Source of the DNA: Polyangiaceae bacterium
GTDB lineage: Bacteria > Myxococcota_A > Polyangia > Polyangiales > Polyangiaceae
NCBI GenBank assembly: GCA_029266615.1
Contig: JAQSWN010000016.1
Location: 1-64,000, forward strand
Length of the DNA stretch: 64,000 bases
Direction of reading: 5' to 3'
The translations under genes and the position numbers were made by a program. The notes under the pieces are model-generated. The model was not told the DNA's origin. It worked only from the letters and a program-made list of their open reading frames with translations, and searched no databases. The stretch's first letter is position 1. Every line of letters begins with the position of its first letter. Shown piece by piece: positions 1 through 9,157 of the stretch.

Positions 1-810
1 GCCCGGTCGAAGCTTGAGCGGCGGCGGAAATAGCTTGAGCCCGAGCGGCCCTGCGAACACTTCCGCCACGCGGCGGTCCAGTGCGGCCACGTAATCCGTC
101 TGCGAGACCAGCACCGGCACGGTCAAAAAGTGGGATACGCGCGCTCCGACCCGGCGCTCCTTGCCGAGCGCCGCCAGCGCGCGGTCTACCGAGCCTAAGC
201 TGTCCACACGGGAAGAGACGAGCACGTGCGACAGCTGCAGGTATTGGGTCAGGGTGAGGCGCGTCTTCACGGTGGGGTGGCGTCGGCGCACCACGCAGAC
301 GTACTCGTCCGAGAAGAGCGCCTGTTCGTGGTGGTGCGGCGGGAGCTTGTCGTAAAAACCCAGCATCAGGTCGGCCTCGCCACGCAGAAGCTCGGGTGGC
401 GCTTCGTGTAAGCTCCATGGCCGCAGCGCGAGCCGCACACCAGGCGCGTCGCGCTCGAGGCGACGCAAAAGGGACGGCAAGAGCACCAGCTCCACGTAAT
501 CACTCGTGGAGAGGACGAAGCGGCGCGTGCTCGTCGCCGGCACGAAGCTCGAGCCGCTGAGCGCGCCTTGTAGCAAGCTCAAGCCTTTACGGATCGGCTC
601 CGACAGCTCTTTGGCGCGCACGGTGGGCGTCAGCCCGGTGCGATGTCGAATGAAAAGCGGGTCGCCGAAGAGCGCACGCAGCTGAGACAGTGTGTTGCTC
701 ATTGCCGGCTGGGTCACGCCCGCGCGCCGAGCCGCGCCGGTCACGCTCTGCTCCTCGAGCAACGCCTGGAACGCGACCAGCAGGTTCAAGTTCACGGCGC
801 TGATATTCAT
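1..810 (-). CDS. LysR-family transcriptional regulator (3' end beyond window)
   Basis: Reading from the ATG at 810 toward position 1, the frame stays open for 270 codons and leaves the window, so about 30 C-terminal residues of a typical 300-residue LysR protein are missing. The N-terminal helix-turn-helix is clear: residues about 15-45 carry the family pattern TGAARRAGVTQPAMSNTLSQ, followed by the usual RALFGDPLFIR segment. The remainder fits a LysR effector-binding domain. It is divergent from the rhodanese gene at 916, and the 105-bp spacer contains an inverted repeat that could be its operator. LysR proteins usually control their divergent neighbour and themselves, so the rhodanese gene is the most likely target. 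That target, and the effector, are inferences. Confidence 0.9.
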   Translation of the reverse strand, partial: MNISAVNLNLLVAFQALLEEQSVTGAARRAGVTQPAMSNTLSQLRALFGDPLFIRHRTGLTPTVRAKELSEPIRKGLSLLQGALSGSSFVPATSTRRFVLSTSDYVELVLLPSLLRRLERDAPGVRLALRPWSLHEAPPELLRGEADLMLGFYDKLPPHHHEQALFSDEYVCVVRRRHPTVKTRLTLTQYLQLSHVLVSSRVDSLGSVDRALAALGKERRVGARVSHFLTVPVLVSQTDYVAALDRRVAEVFAGPLGLKLFPPPLKLRPG

Positions 811-858
811 CCAGGGTATATCTCACATTAGTAACATCAGTTCGACTGAATATCCTGG
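811..858. promoter_or_regulatory. Inverted repeat between divergent LysR and rhodanese genes
   Basis: The arms ccagggtata (811-820) and atatcctgg (850-858) are near-complementary and enclose an AT-richer core in the only spacer between the two divergent genes. The left arm touches the LysR start codon, a position suited to autoregulation. This is the layout expected of a LysR operator. Binding is inferred. Confidence 0.35.
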
Positions 859-915
859 AGCGCGCATGGTCTGGGTCGAGAGGCGCTGTCGCCTCCGCCC
901 CGAAAGGAACCTCCG

Positions 916-1269
916 ATGCAGATCGAAACCGCCCCTCCCGCTTTCCGCATTTCAATCGATACCGAAGAGCTGCGCGTGCGTCTGGCCTCGAGCGCCCCGC
1001 CCGCCGTCGCCGAGATCTTGGGACCGCAGCACTTCTCGACCGGTCACCTCCCCGGCGCCGTGAACCTCCCGCTGGAAGGCTTTGGCGAAAGCGCGGCGCG
1101 AGTGCTCCCAGACAAGGACGAGGAGGTCGTGGTGTATTGCGCGAGCGAGGCCTGCCAGAACTCGGACCTGGCCGAGCGCCAGCTGCGCGCGCTCGGCTAC
1201 TCGAAGGTTAGAGTTTACAGGGGTGGCAAGGCAGCCTGGAAAGCTGCCGGGCTCAGCCTAGAAACGTGA
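916..1269 (+). CDS. Rhodanese-like domain protein
   Basis: This 117-residue protein is a single rhodanese domain. Family landmarks are the early ILGPQHFSTGHLPGAVNLPL segment (residues about 38-57), where GH-PGA-N is the classic CH2-A motif, and the active-site loop CASEAC at about residues 75-80 with a potential catalytic cysteine. The end, RVYRGGKAAWKAAGL, matches the usual rhodanese C-terminus. Such single-domain proteins transfer sulfane sulfur or act as persulfide carriers in the cytosol. The start ATG at 916 follows an aaggaacc ribosome-binding site. It is divergent from a LysR gene and convergent with the yebC-family gene downstream. The substrate is unknown. Confidence 0.9.
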   Translation: MQIETAPPAFRISIDTEELRVRLASSAPPAVAEILGPQHFSTGHLPGAVNLPLEGFGESAARVLPDKDEEVVVYCASEACQNSDLAERQLRALGYSKVRVYRGGKAAWKAAGLSLET

Positions 1270-1285
1270 GTGGAGGGCTCGAACG

Positions 1286-2035
1286 TCAGCCCGCGAACTT
1301 CGACAAATCTTCCTCGGACACGTCGAAATCGCTGAACACGTTCTGCACGTCTTCATGGTCGTCGAGCGCTTCGACGAGGTTCAGACATACCTCGGCATCG
1401 CGCTCAGTGACCGTCTTTTTGTTCTTCGGCACGAAGGCGGCTTTGCTGGACTGAATCGGCAGCTTCGCCGCTTCCAGCGCGGCCGTGACTTTGTCTACCT
1501 CGTGGGGCGGCGTGTACACCGCCCACACGTCGCCTTCGTCCCGGTAGTCCTCGGCGCCCGCTTCCAGTGCCGCTTCCATGAGCTGGTCTTCCGTGACCTG
1601 GCTCTTGTCCAGAGTGATCACGCCCAAGCGGTCGAACGCCCAAGCCGCGGCGCCCGAGCCGCCCATGTTGCCGTTGTGGCGCTCGAAGATCTTCCTGATC
1701 TCGGCGGCCGCACGGTTGCGGTTGTCGGTCATGCCTTCGACCAAGAACAACGTTCCGGCGGGGCCAGTGCCCTCGTACAGAACCTCGTCGTAGGAGGCGC
1801 CCTCGATTTCCCCCGTACCGCGCTGAATCGCGCGCTTGATGTTGTCCGCGGGCATCTGCTGCGCCCGGCAGTCCAGCACCGCCTTGCGCAGCCGTGGGTT
1901 GGAGTCCGTGTCCCCACCGCCGATACGGGCCGCGGTCACGACCTCGCGAATCAGCTTCGTGAAGACCTTGCCTCGGGCCGCGTCGGTTGCGCCCTTCTTG
2001 CGCTTGATGGTTGCCCACTTGGAATGGCCGCTCAT
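1286..2035 (-). CDS. YebC/PmpR-family DNA-binding regulator
   Basis: The 249-residue protein begins with the invariant family signature MSGHSKWATIKRKKGATDAA, which fixes the start at 2035 although the frame is open 15 codons further upstream. Length and domain order match the family: an N-terminal helical domain, then two alpha/beta domains with the conserved YEGTGPAGTLFLVE and GAEDYRDEGD segments. YebC-type proteins are cytosolic. Some act as transcriptional regulators and some members have been linked to resolving ribosome stalls at proline runs, which may matter here because proline-rich proteins are common in this window (for example at 59.3 kb). No operon partner is evident. Confidence 0.95.
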   Translation of the reverse strand: MSGHSKWATIKRKKGATDAARGKVFTKLIREVVTAARIGGGDTDSNPRLRKAVLDCRAQQMPADNIKRAIQRGTGEIEGASYDEVLYEGTGPAGTLFLVEGMTDNRNRAAAEIRKIFERHNGNMGGSGAAAWAFDRLGVITLDKSQVTEDQLMEAALEAGAEDYRDEGDVWAVYTPPHEVDKVTAALEAAKLPIQSSKAAFVPKNKKTVTERDAEVCLNLVEALDDHEDVQNVFSDFDVSEEDLSKFAG

Positions 2036-2164
2036 GCGGCGCCGTGCGTACCACGCCTCCAGAAGAAAATCAGCCTGCAACGGAAAAACGCCCCCCGGGG
2101 CCAGGTGCGGCGGACGACCGGTGCTACGCTCGGCGACATGGGACAGGGTCGATTAGGCGGAGCT

Positions 2165-2431
2165 ATGAATGGGAGTCAGGCCGGGGGCGGCCTGGCGCGA
2201 TATCGAGTCCACGCGCTGTTCGTGATGACGGCGCTCTACGTCGGGGTAAAGACGTTTGCGCACGACTACTGGTCAGTGGGCTTCGGTCTCTCGGTTCTGA
2301 GCATCATCCTTCTTACGCCGGAGCCAACGCACGAGCGCGAGCCCTGGCGGGGCCACGCGCTCCGCGTCGTATCGGCCTGCTTCGTGGTGGTGACGCTGGC
2401 GTCCATCCTCACCACACTGAGCGAGCTCTAG
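2165..2431 (+). CDS. Small membrane protein, hypothetical
   Basis: This is an 88-residue protein with two probable transmembrane segments (about residues 16-52 containing ALFVMTALYVGVKTFAHDYW and SVGFGLSVLSIILLT, then about 68-85 containing VVSACFVVVTLASILTTL) separated by a short charged loop (EPTHEREPWRGH). The start at 2165 follows an aggcggag ribosome-binding site. An in-frame ATG at 2138 is possible but less well placed. It is divergent from the yebC-family gene. I recognise no family. Hydrophobic patterning supports a real gene, but it is short and has no functional clue. Confidence 0.55.
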   Translation: MNGSQAGGGLARYRVHALFVMTALYVGVKTFAHDYWSVGFGLSVLSIILLTPEPTHEREPWRGHALRVVSACFVVVTLASILTTLSEL

Positions 2432-2534
2432 GCGGCGGAGTCGGGGTCTGGGCGAACCCGCACCAGCGATACTGGTGCGGCGCATGCCGTGCAGCGGACA
2501 ATCGCTGACGGCATGTCACCTGGCTTGGACTCGC

Positions 2535-4124
2535 CTAGCGGCTCTCTAGCCTGTCTTTGCGCAGGTAAGCGATGAGCTGCTTTTCCGATGCGACCATCGT
2601 ATAGCCCTGCTCCAGGAAGGCGGAGAGCTCCGCCCACTCGTCTAGCGGATCTCCCCCCATGTCGTGATGGTAGGTGGACCAGAGAATGAGCCCCGGCGGC
2701 CGGCGCTCGAGCTCCGCCATGAAGCGTCGAGTCACCTCACCCTGGCGGAGCTCCAAACGCCCGTAGCCGCGGTTGCAGGTGTTCGTGTTGAGCGTCGTCA
2801 CGGTGCCTATCGTCTTGTAGACGGGACCGGGGGCGGGGCGGTGGCAGTGCTCGTAGACGCTCCACGCCTGCCAACCCCAAGCGAGCACCGTGTCGTCGGG
2901 GCGCAGCAACGGCTCGAGCTTGCCGCACATCCTCGCGACCTTGTGGTCGTTTTGCACGAAGTACCAATGAAGCCAAAACCGCTCGTGCAATCCGGGAATT
3001 GCCACCGCGAGCCCTAGCAGGAGCGGCAGCCAGCGCACCCACCCATCCCGGCCGCGTCTTTCCAGTGCCCCGAACATCCTTCCCACGAGCCCGCTCGGGC
3101 GGAGTCCGATCACCGCGAGCGCCGGCCACAGCTGAGCGTTGTCGTGAGTGAAGAACCGTAAGGTCATGCTCACGCCGATGAGCGATGCGAGCAGGAACAA
3201 CCACGGTACGAGCGCGAGCCGGGACCTTCGCACGTCGAAACGCCCGGGGAGAATACCGAGCGCGCCCGCGACCAACATTCCCGGCATCTGGTCCGGTAGG
3301 CACTGCATGCCAATACCCACCGCGTTCAGGTACCCGCCCGTTCCCTTCACGACGAGACCCACGTACTCGGCCCCGAAGCTCTGCACGTGACTGAGCCCTC
3401 GTCCGAGCACGTCCAACCGCCCGTGGGCCCAAAACGGCAACGCCACGAGCAAAGAAGCCAACAGCGCTCCGCACAGTCCCCAAGCAGGTAGCGCGAGCGC
3501 GCGCACGAAATCTCGCCGCCACAGCTCGCGCAGCCACAACGCCCCGAACAGCAAGACCACCGGCCAGGCCGACGGCTTGATCGATACGGCCAAAAGCGAC
3601 AAGGCGCCAGCGCTGCTCCAGCAAGCGGCGTAGTGCCACTCGCTCTTCACGCGCGCACTTTGCGCCGCTAGCGCGGCCGCCAACGTGAACGGCAGCGCCA
3701 TCCAAAACGAGTAGTTGATGTCCGCGTCATTCGCGACAACAGAGGCGGCGGCGTGCACGATCGCGACGCGACGCCCCCAACGATCTCCGTAACAAGCCTT
3801 GGCAAGGCCGCCCGCCGCCAGCGAAGTGAGCGTGCCCCACACGACCCCGAGCAGCCAGACGCCACGCAACCCGAGCAGCCCGAGTGCGGGCGCCAGCAAC
3901 ACGAACGCGCCTGGCGGCTTCACCTCCGCCGAGTCCAGGTATGGCAACATGCCGCTCAGCAGCAGCCGCGCGTTGTAGACGATGCCCGTGACGTCCAGGT
4001 TTCTAAAGCCTGGGTCCACGACTCCGCGGCCGAGCCACAGCGCATTCAGCAGGAAGATGCCGAGCAGCACCTTGCGCCAGCTACCGCCAGGGCGGCTGGG
4101 CGGGACCGAGGAAGCGGAGGCCAA
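2535..4124 (-). CDS. GT39-like integral membrane glycosyltransferase
   Basis: A 529-residue protein with about ten hydrophobic segments. The N-terminal region has a helix (LLGIFLLNALWLGRGVVDPG) followed by the periplasmic loop FRNLDVTGIVYNARLLLSGM...YLDSAEVKPPG, which resembles the D/E-containing first loop of ArnT/PMT-type (GT39) and related glycosyltransferases using polyprenyl-phosphate sugars. The C-terminal about 130 residues are soluble. Such enzymes transfer sugars at the outer face of the inner membrane to lipid or protein acceptors. The start is a TTG at 4124 and the true start could be slightly different. There are no adjacent glycan genes, so the substrate cannot be guessed. Confidence 0.65.
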   Translation of the reverse strand: MASASSVPPSRPGGSWRKVLLGIFLLNALWLGRGVVDPGFRNLDVTGIVYNARLLLSGMLPYLDSAEVKPPGAFVLLAPALGLLGLRGVWLLGVVWGTLTSLAAGGLAKACYGDRWGRRVAIVHAAASVVANDADINYSFWMALPFTLAAALAAQSARVKSEWHYAACWSSAGALSLLAVSIKPSAWPVVLLFGALWLRELWRRDFVRALALPAWGLCGALLASLLVALPFWAHGRLDVLGRGLSHVQSFGAEYVGLVVKGTGGYLNAVGIGMQCLPDQMPGMLVAGALGILPGRFDVRRSRLALVPWLFLLASLIGVSMTLRFFTHDNAQLWPALAVIGLRPSGLVGRMFGALERRGRDGWVRWLPLLLGLAVAIPGLHERFWLHWYFVQNDHKVARMCGKLEPLLRPDDTVLAWGWQAWSVYEHCHRPAPGPVYKTIGTVTTLNTNTCNRGYGRLELRQGEVTRRFMAELERRPPGLILWSTYHHDMGGDPLDEWAELSAFLEQGYTMVASEKQLIAYLRKDRLESR

Positions 4125-4150
4125 GTCGGAGGCCGGTTACCATGATCGAT

Positions 4151-4180
4151 CGCGAGGGCCGAAGATTTTCTTCCCTCGCG
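4151..4180. terminator. Hairpin between nitrate ABC operon and GT39-like gene
   Basis: A perfect 8-bp stem (cgcgaggg / ccctcgcg) closes a 14-nt AT-rich loop about 20 nt past the end of the last ABC ATPase gene, which is read on the minus strand. It is placed as a terminator for that operon. No long T-run follows, so it is at best a weak intrinsic terminator. Confidence 0.35.
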
Positions 4181-4198
4181 GACCGATTCGGGTCCGAC

Positions 4199-5062
4199 CT
4201 AAGCGGCGTTCAGCTTGCGAGTGGGCCGAGACACCGAGGCAGGCGGCGAGGGAGCTTGGGGCAACGCGGTCGCGGAATGATCGGCCTGGCCTTCCAAAAA
4301 GCCGATGAGCCGCTCGCGTAGCTCGTAAAATTGCGGGTCGTCGAGCACGGTGTGGCGCTCGCGCGGGCGCGCAAGCGCGACGTCCATAATCTCCCCCACC
4401 CTCGCGCGGGGGCCGGAGGTCATCATCACCACGCGGTCCGAAAGGAACACGGCTTCATCCACATCGTGCGTGACGAGCAGGAGCGTCTTCTTGTCCTCCC
4501 GCCAGAGCTGGAGCAGGACGTCTTGCAGCTCGCAGCGAGTGATGGAATCCAGCATGCCGAACGGCTCGTCCAGCAGCAGCATCCGCGGGGACAGCGCGAA
4601 GGCGCGCGCCAGCCCGACGCGCTGCCGCATTCCGGCCGAGAGCTCTGCCGGCTTCTTGTGGAGCGCGTCCCCCAAGCCCACGCGGGAGAGGTAATAGCCG
4701 GCCTTCTCCTTGCGCTGAGCCGACGTTGCCTTGGGCATCGCTTGCTCCAAACCGATGACCACGTTTTCGAGCGCGGTCATCCAATGAAACAGGCACGGCG
4801 CCTGAAACACGACGCCGCGATCCGTGCCCGGCTCGGTGATTTCTCGACCGCCCATGATGACGGTGCCCTCCGTGGCGGAAGTCAGGCCTGCCACGATGGA
4901 CAGCACCGTCGACTTACCGCAGCCGGAGTGGCCAATGAGGCTGATGATCTCGCCCTCCGCCACGGTGAGGTTGAAGCCCTCCACCACCGGCACTTTGCCG
5001 AGCGGCCCGGGAAAAGCCTTGGCGAGGTTCCAAATATCCAGGAATTTCTTACTGTTGCTCAT
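4199..5062 (-). CDS. nrtD: Nitrate-type ABC transporter ATP-binding protein (second ATPase)
   Basis: A 287-residue ATPase with Walker [10 protein letters not shown] (about residues 43-51), signature-like [14 protein letters not shown], Walker [14 protein letters not shown] and the H-loop LVTHDVDEA. It belongs to the NrtD/SsuB/TauB group that energises nitrate, sulfonate or taurine import. The signature reads LSAGM instead of LSGGM, which is tolerated in some NrtC/NrtD proteins. The ATG at 5062 overlaps the stop of the upstream ATPase in an ATGA junction. Two different ATPases in one importer are typical of NrtC/NrtD, but this pair lacks the NrtA-like C-terminal domain found on cyanobacterial NrtC. 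Nitrate as substrate is inferred from the binding protein and context. Confidence 0.85.
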   Translation of the reverse strand: MSNSKKFLDIWNLAKAFPGPLGKVPVVEGFNLTVAEGEIISLIGHSGCGKSTVLSIVAGLTSATEGTVIMGGREITEPGTDRGVVFQAPCLFHWMTALENVVIGLEQAMPKATSAQRKEKAGYYLSRVGLGDALHKKPAELSAGMRQRVGLARAFALSPRMLLLDEPFGMLDSITRCELQDVLLQLWREDKKTLLLVTHDVDEAVFLSDRVVMMTSGPRARVGEIMDVALARPRERHTVLDDPQFYELRERLIGFLEGQADHSATALPQAPSPPASVSRPTRKLNAA

Positions 5063-5922
5063 GGTGATACCTCCGCGACCTGCACGGCTTCGGCTTGCGG
5101 AGAGGCGCCGCTGCTCTTGGGTGCTGCTGCCTCTCGCTCGGCCCGCTTCTGCTTCCCGGACTCGAGCAAATACTCGAGGACGCCCAAACGAATCTCGCGA
5201 AAGCGAGGATCGTGGTTGAGCTCCTTGCGATCGCGCGGCCTCGGGATGTCCACCACTGTCGCGGGCCCGAGCGACGCGCGCGGACCCGCGCCGAGGGGGA
5301 TGATGCGATCCGAGAGCAAGATGCCCTCGTCCACATCGTTCGTGATGAGGAGCATCGTCTTGCCGCTCTCCTGACTGATGCGCTGAAGCTCTCCTTGCAA
5401 GACTCCGCGCGTGAGCGCGTCGAGCGCGCCGAATGGCTCGTCTAGCAGCAGCACTTCCGGCTCCATCGCGAGGGCGCGGGCCACTGAAACTCGTTGCCGC
5501 ATACCACCCGAAAGCTCCTTCGGGCGCTTGGCGGCGGCGGGACCGAGGTTCACCATCTCCACGAACTTCATCGAGCGGGCGCGGCGCTCCGCCTCCGTGA
5601 GCTTGGGGAACACTTGGTCCACGGCGAGCTGAACGTTTTCCAGCACGCTGAGCCAAGGCAAGAGCGAGTAGTTTTGAAACACCACCCCTCGCTCGGCGCT
5701 CGGCCCCGTGACCACCTTGCCGTCGACCTTCACCGTGCCCTTATCCGGGAAAATCAGCCCCGCGAGGAGGGAGACGAGCGTGGTCTTGCCGGCGCCGGAG
5801 TAACCGACGATGGACACCAGCTCGCCTCTTTCGATCGAGAGGTCGACGTTCTCGAGCACGTGGGTGCGCTCTTTGCTGTTGCCGTACCCCTTGTAAACGC
5901 CGGACAGCTCGATGAACGCCAT
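5059..5922 (-). CDS. nrtC: Nitrate-type ABC transporter ATP-binding protein (first ATPase)
   Basis: A 287-residue ATPase with Walker [10 protein letters not shown], a canonical [14 protein letters not shown] signature, Walker [13 protein letters not shown], and the switch region LITNDVDEG, where the usual H-loop histidine is replaced by asparagine (TND instead of THD). Such a change can mark a degenerate site in a heterodimeric ABC pair, and the partner ATPase downstream keeps its histidine. The start ATG at 5922 lies 2 nt after the permease stop, and its 3' end overlaps the next gene by 4 nt, so translation is probably coupled. The C-terminal tail (last ~30 residues) is Ala/Glu/Lys rich and nonconserved. 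Confidence 0.85.
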   Translation of the reverse strand: MAFIELSGVYKGYGNSKERTHVLENVDLSIERGELVSIVGYSGAGKTTLVSLLAGLIFPDKGTVKVDGKVVTGPSAERGVVFQNYSLLPWLSVLENVQLAVDQVFPKLTEAERRARSMKFVEMVNLGPAAAKRPKELSGGMRQRVSVARALAMEPEVLLLDEPFGALDALTRGVLQGELQRISQESGKTMLLITNDVDEGILLSDRIIPLGAGPRASLGPATVVDIPRPRDRKELNHDPRFREIRLGVLEYLLESGKQKRAEREAAAPKSSGASPQAEAVQVAEVSP

Positions 5923-5924
5923 GA

Positions 5925-6707
5925 TCAGGCCACCTTGAAGCGACGCTCCACCAGGCTCATTACCCGGTCGAGCAAAAAGCCGATGAAGCCAATCGTGAGG
6001 ATGCACAAGATGATGTGCTCGTAGATGAGCGCGTTGTACTCCTGCCAAAGGAAGCCACCGACACCCGGCGCGCCCGTGAGCATCTCCGCTGCGACGATGA
6101 CGAGCCACGCGATACCGAGGCTCAACCGAAAGCCCGTGAACATGTACGGCAAGGCCGCCGGGATCGTCACCTTGACGAGCTTCTTCCACGGGGAGAGCCG
6201 CAGCACCCTCGCCACGTTGATGTAGTCCTGCGGAATCGACCGGACTCCGAGCGCGGTGTTCATGACCGTCGGCCACATTGAACACATCGCGATCGTGAAG
6301 ATGCCGGCTGGCTCCGGCTTTTGGAACAGCACCAACCCGAGCGGCAGCCATGCCAGCGGTGACACGGGCCGCAGCACCTGGATGATGGGATCGAACGTGT
6401 CCGTGAAGCCCTTGGACATGCCCAAGAGTAGGCCGATGGGCGTGCCGATCAGCACGGCTAGGGTGTAACCCTTGGCCACGCGAATCAGCGAGTACCAAGT
6501 GAAACGCAGAATTCCCTGGTCGAGCTCGCCCCGCTTCTCGAAGGGCTCCAAGACATAGGGCTTGCTGATTTCCCATGTCTTCAGTGGAGACGGGAGGTTG
6601 GGGGCCACGCTGGAGCTCGCGATGGCCCACAACAGGACGACGCAGCCTGCCCCAACGAGCGGGAGCAGCACGTACTTGACGAGATTCTCGACCAGGTTGC
6701 TCTTCAT
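5925..6707 (-). CDS. nrtB: Nitrate-type ABC transporter permease
   Basis: A 260-residue inner-membrane permease with about six transmembrane helices. The cytoplasmic EAA-type loop reads [23 protein letters not shown] (split around residues 165-190), and the segment [23 protein letters not shown] is characteristic of the NtrB/NrtB/SsuC permease family. The start ATG at 6707 follows a good cggaggaac ribosome-binding site. It sits between the binding-protein gene (15 nt upstream) and two ATPase genes, giving a complete importer. Nitrate or nitrite is favoured over sulfonate or bicarbonate by the NrtA-like binding protein and by nitrate reductase genes 25 kb away. Confidence 0.88.
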   Translation of the reverse strand: MKSNLVENLVKYVLLPLVGAGCVVLLWAIASSSVAPNLPSPLKTWEISKPYVLEPFEKRGELDQGILRFTWYSLIRVAKGYTLAVLIGTPIGLLLGMSKGFTDTFDPIIQVLRPVSPLAWLPLGLVLFQKPEPAGIFTIAMCSMWPTVMNTALGVRSIPQDYINVARVLRLSPWKKLVKVTIPAALPYMFTGFRLSLGIAWLVIVAAEMLTGAPGVGGFLWQEYNALIYEHIILCILTIGFIGFLLDRVMSLVERRFKVA

Positions 6708-6722
6708 CGGGTTCCTCCGAGC

Positions 6723-8006
6723 TCAACTCTTCATGGAGTGCACAGCGAACGAGGTGGCGAACTTCTCCGGCTCTTTGGGATCGAAGACGGCGCCGTCGAA
6801 CAAAGTTTCCGGCGCGTCGCTCATGCCCCCGTGCGTGACGCCGAGCTCCTTCATCGCCTCTTCGTAGATGTCATGGCGCATGACCTGCTTGGCGACGCCT
6901 TCGTAGTCCGGGGCGCCCGTTACCATTCCCCAGCGGCGGAACTGTGACAGCCAGAACTTGGCGTACTTGGGCTGCGGGTAGTTGCAGTTACGGCTGCTGA
7001 AGATCATGTAGTTCTCGTCTTCTTTCTTGCGGCCGTCCCCGAAGTCGTAGTGACCCTGCAGCCGCGGGAGAATCAGCTCGGGTGCGCAGTTGATGTAGGT
7101 GGCTTTGGAAACGAGGGCGGCTTGCTCCGGGCGATTCTTCATGTCGTCCAGCCATAGGCTCGCCTCGTGAAGGGCCTTGATGACGGCCTTGACCGTCTTC
7201 GGGTTCTTCTGCGCGAACTCCTCCGTGAAGGCGCACACCTTTTCCGGATGATCCTTCCAGATGTCTTGCGTGTTGATGGCGGTAAAGCCGATACCATCCG
7301 CGATGGCCCGCGCGTTCCACGGCTCTCCGACACAGAAGCCGTCCATCTTGTCCACCTTCATGTTGGCCACCATTTGCGGAGGCGGGACAGTGACGAGAGC
7401 AGTGTCCGTATCCGGGTTGATGCCGCCGGCGGCGAGGAAGTAGCGCATCCACATCGCGTGGGTGCCGGGCGGGAACGTCATCGCGAAGGTCATTGGCGTG
7501 CCCTTCTTCTTCGCTTCGTCCACCAAGGGTTTGAGCGCTTTGGGATCGGCGGCGACCTTGCCCTTGAGTGCCGTCTTCAGCGTGATGGATTGCCCGTTAC
7601 GATTGAGCATCCACGGGATGACCATTGGCTTCTTGGGGGAGCCGAGTAGACCCATGGTCGACGCGATGGGCATGCCGATGAGCATGTGAGTCGCTTGGAT
7701 ATCCCCGTTCGAAAGCGAGTCGCGAATGGCAGCCCAGCTCGCGCCCTTCACGATGGTAGAGTTGATGCCGTACTTCTTGAACAAGCCTTTTTCGTGGGCA
7801 ATCACGATCGGAGAGCAGTCGGTCAGCGCGATCATGCCGAAGCGCAGGTCAGCGACTTCCGGCTTCGACGCGTCGACTACTCCGGCGCTCGCCGACGCCA
7901 CGGGCGATCCGGTCGCCGCGTCCGACTTGCTGCAAGCGGGCAACGCGAGCGCGGCCGGCAGCAGCGCTCCTGCTTTCAAAACGTCACGTCTTCCAAACGT
8001 CGTCAT
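6723..8006 (-). CDS. nrtA: NrtA/CmpA-family ABC substrate-binding protein
   Basis: A 427-residue protein starting [20 protein letters not shown], a Tat-like RR signal, followed by ALPACSK, which could be a lipobox, so it is probably exported folded and anchored at the membrane. The mature part shows NrtA/CmpA landmarks: [13 protein letters not shown], the [20 protein letters not shown] segment and [11 protein letters not shown]. These proteins bind nitrate, nitrite or bicarbonate for the cognate ABC importer. It has a strong gaggaggt ribosome-binding site and lies 23 nt after the barrel gene and 15 nt before nrtB. Bicarbonate is the main alternative ligand. Nearby ammonium and nitrate genes favour nitrate. 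Confidence 0.88.
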   Translation of the reverse strand: MTTFGRRDVLKAGALLPAALALPACSKSDAATGSPVASASAGVVDASKPEVADLRFGMIALTDCSPIVIAHEKGLFKKYGINSTIVKGASWAAIRDSLSNGDIQATHMLIGMPIASTMGLLGSPKKPMVIPWMLNRNGQSITLKTALKGKVAADPKALKPLVDEAKKKGTPMTFAMTFPPGTHAMWMRYFLAAGGINPDTDTALVTVPPPQMVANMKVDKMDGFCVGEPWNARAIADGIGFTAINTQDIWKDHPEKVCAFTEEFAQKNPKTVKAVIKALHEASLWLDDMKNRPEQAALVSKATYINCAPELILPRLQGHYDFGDGRKKEDENYMIFSSRNCNYPQPKYAKFWLSQFRRWGMVTGAPDYEGVAKQVMRHDIYEEAMKELGVTHGGMSDAPETLFDGAVFDPKEPEKFATSFAVHSMKS

Positions 8007-8029
8007 GGTCCCTTACCTCCTCGATACTA

Positions 8030-9157
8030 TCAAAACGCGACGGGCAGATCGAGCTGCACGACTTTGTATTCGAACTTGGACATCGGATCATCGATTGGCA
8101 TCGAGAACGCGACGCCAGGACGAAACCAAATGGACTCACCCAACTTGAAGTGCGCGCGTGGGCCAATCGCCCACGTCGTCTGATCGCGCAGACCGATCGG
8201 CGTCGCCGCAGCTTCGTCGGCCTTTACCGCGGCCGGCGTGCTCACGAAACGTTGGTGTCGAAGCTCGGCGCCCACGGAGAGTTGCGGGATGAAGAAGTAT
8301 CCGACGTGCAAGCCCATCGTCAGATTGGTCTTGGATGAATCCGGGTTCTTGGGGGCTGGTCCGCCGTCGCCTTTGACGCGCATGAGCTGGAGCAGCGTGG
8401 CCTCGACCTGCACCGTAAATCCGTGAGAAACGTAGGCAAAATCGACGCCGGGCAGGATCGTGAAGTCGTTCGGCGAGAACATGGCGTTGTCCATCGCCGA
8501 CCGCGTGCGAATGCCGAATGGACTGTTCGCCTGGATGTTGTTGAGCTTCGCGTCGTCACCGCCGCCGGAGCCGATGGGCAGCGTGACTCCGAGAAAGAAC
8601 GCGAGTCGCAGCGGCTTCGCCGGTTTCATCGCGTAGGTGACGCCGAGCACTGGGTTCAGGAAGTTCGTCGCCGAGTCGACGTCCTGCATGTTGACGCCAT
8701 AGTTTCGCGGCGGGCGCATCGACGCCACACCGAGTCGAATCATCGGCGCAATCGCGTCCGTCACCTTGTAGCTGAAGAGCAACATCGACGCGACGCTCGC
8801 GCCAGACTCTTTGCCAGCTGCATCCTTGAAGAACGCCCATGCCGTGTCCGAGCGCACCACGCTCCCGGCCACGACTGGACGCAGTTGCCACGGCAGTGAG
8901 TAGGGCGGCGGCTTCGGCTTCGCAGCCGCCGGCGCGGGCGCCGGCTCCGCGGTGGCGATGGGCGCGGGCTCCGAGGTGACGACGGGAGCGGGCTCCGTCG
9001 CGACCGGCGCGGGCTCGGCAGCGGCCGGCGCGGGCTCGGCAGCGGCCGGCGCGGGCTCGGCAGCAGTGGGCGGGTTTTCTTGAGCAAAGGCAGGAGTGCT
9101 GCTCGAGATCGCGAAAGCGAAGGTGAGCTTCAGTGAGCTCCGGGGAAATCTAACCAT
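8030..9157 (-). CDS. Putative outer-membrane barrel protein, first gene of the nitrate importer operon
   Basis: A 375-residue protein with a signal peptide (SLKLTFAFAISSSTPAFAQ, cleavage near residue 25), then a low-complexity Ala/Pro/Glu repeat region (about residues 28-75, units of AEPAPAA), then alternating hydrophobic strands ending in an aromatic-containing strand (EYKVVQLDLPVAF), typical of outer-membrane beta-barrels ending in F. It begins at ATG 9157 behind an aagga site and is 23 nt upstream of nrtA in the same direction, so it is probably the promoter-proximal gene of the operon. I do not recognise a named porin family. A role as a nitrate-permeable channel is inference from position. 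Confidence 0.65.
   Translation of the reverse strand: MVRFPRSSLKLTFAFAISSSTPAFAQENPPTAAEPAPAAAEPAPAAAEPAPVATEPAPVVTSEPAPIATAEPAPAPAAAKPKPPPYSLPWQLRPVVAGSVVRSDTAWAFFKDAAGKESGASVASMLLFSYKVTDAIAPMIRLGVASMRPPRNYGVNMQDVDSATNFLNPVLGVTYAMKPAKPLRLAFFLGVTLPIGSGGGDDAKLNNIQANSPFGIRTRSAMDNAMFSPNDFTILPGVDFAYVSHGFTVQVEATLLQLMRVKGDGGPAPKNPDSSKTNLTMGLHVGYFFIPQLSVGAELRHQRFVSTPAAVKADEAAATPIGLRDQTTWAIGPRAHFKLGESIWFRPGVAFSMPIDDPMSKFEYKVVQLDLPVAF
9003..9065 (-). repeat. Tandem 21-nt repeat coding AAEPAPA
   Basis: Three nearly identical 21-nt units (9003-9023, 9024-9044, 9045-9065) lie inside the barrel gene and code a seven-residue Ala/Glu/Pro repeat. More degenerate units continue to about 8932. The unit length is a multiple of three, so copy-number change would keep the reading frame and only alter the linker between signal peptide and barrel. 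Confidence 0.8.

Noticed and set aside
1355-2164. Long plus-strand reading frame continuing into the small membrane protein
   Set aside because: Up to 2164 it is antisense to the YebC-family gene and has Arg/Val/Leu composition typical of a shadow frame. Only the part from 2165 looks like a protein.
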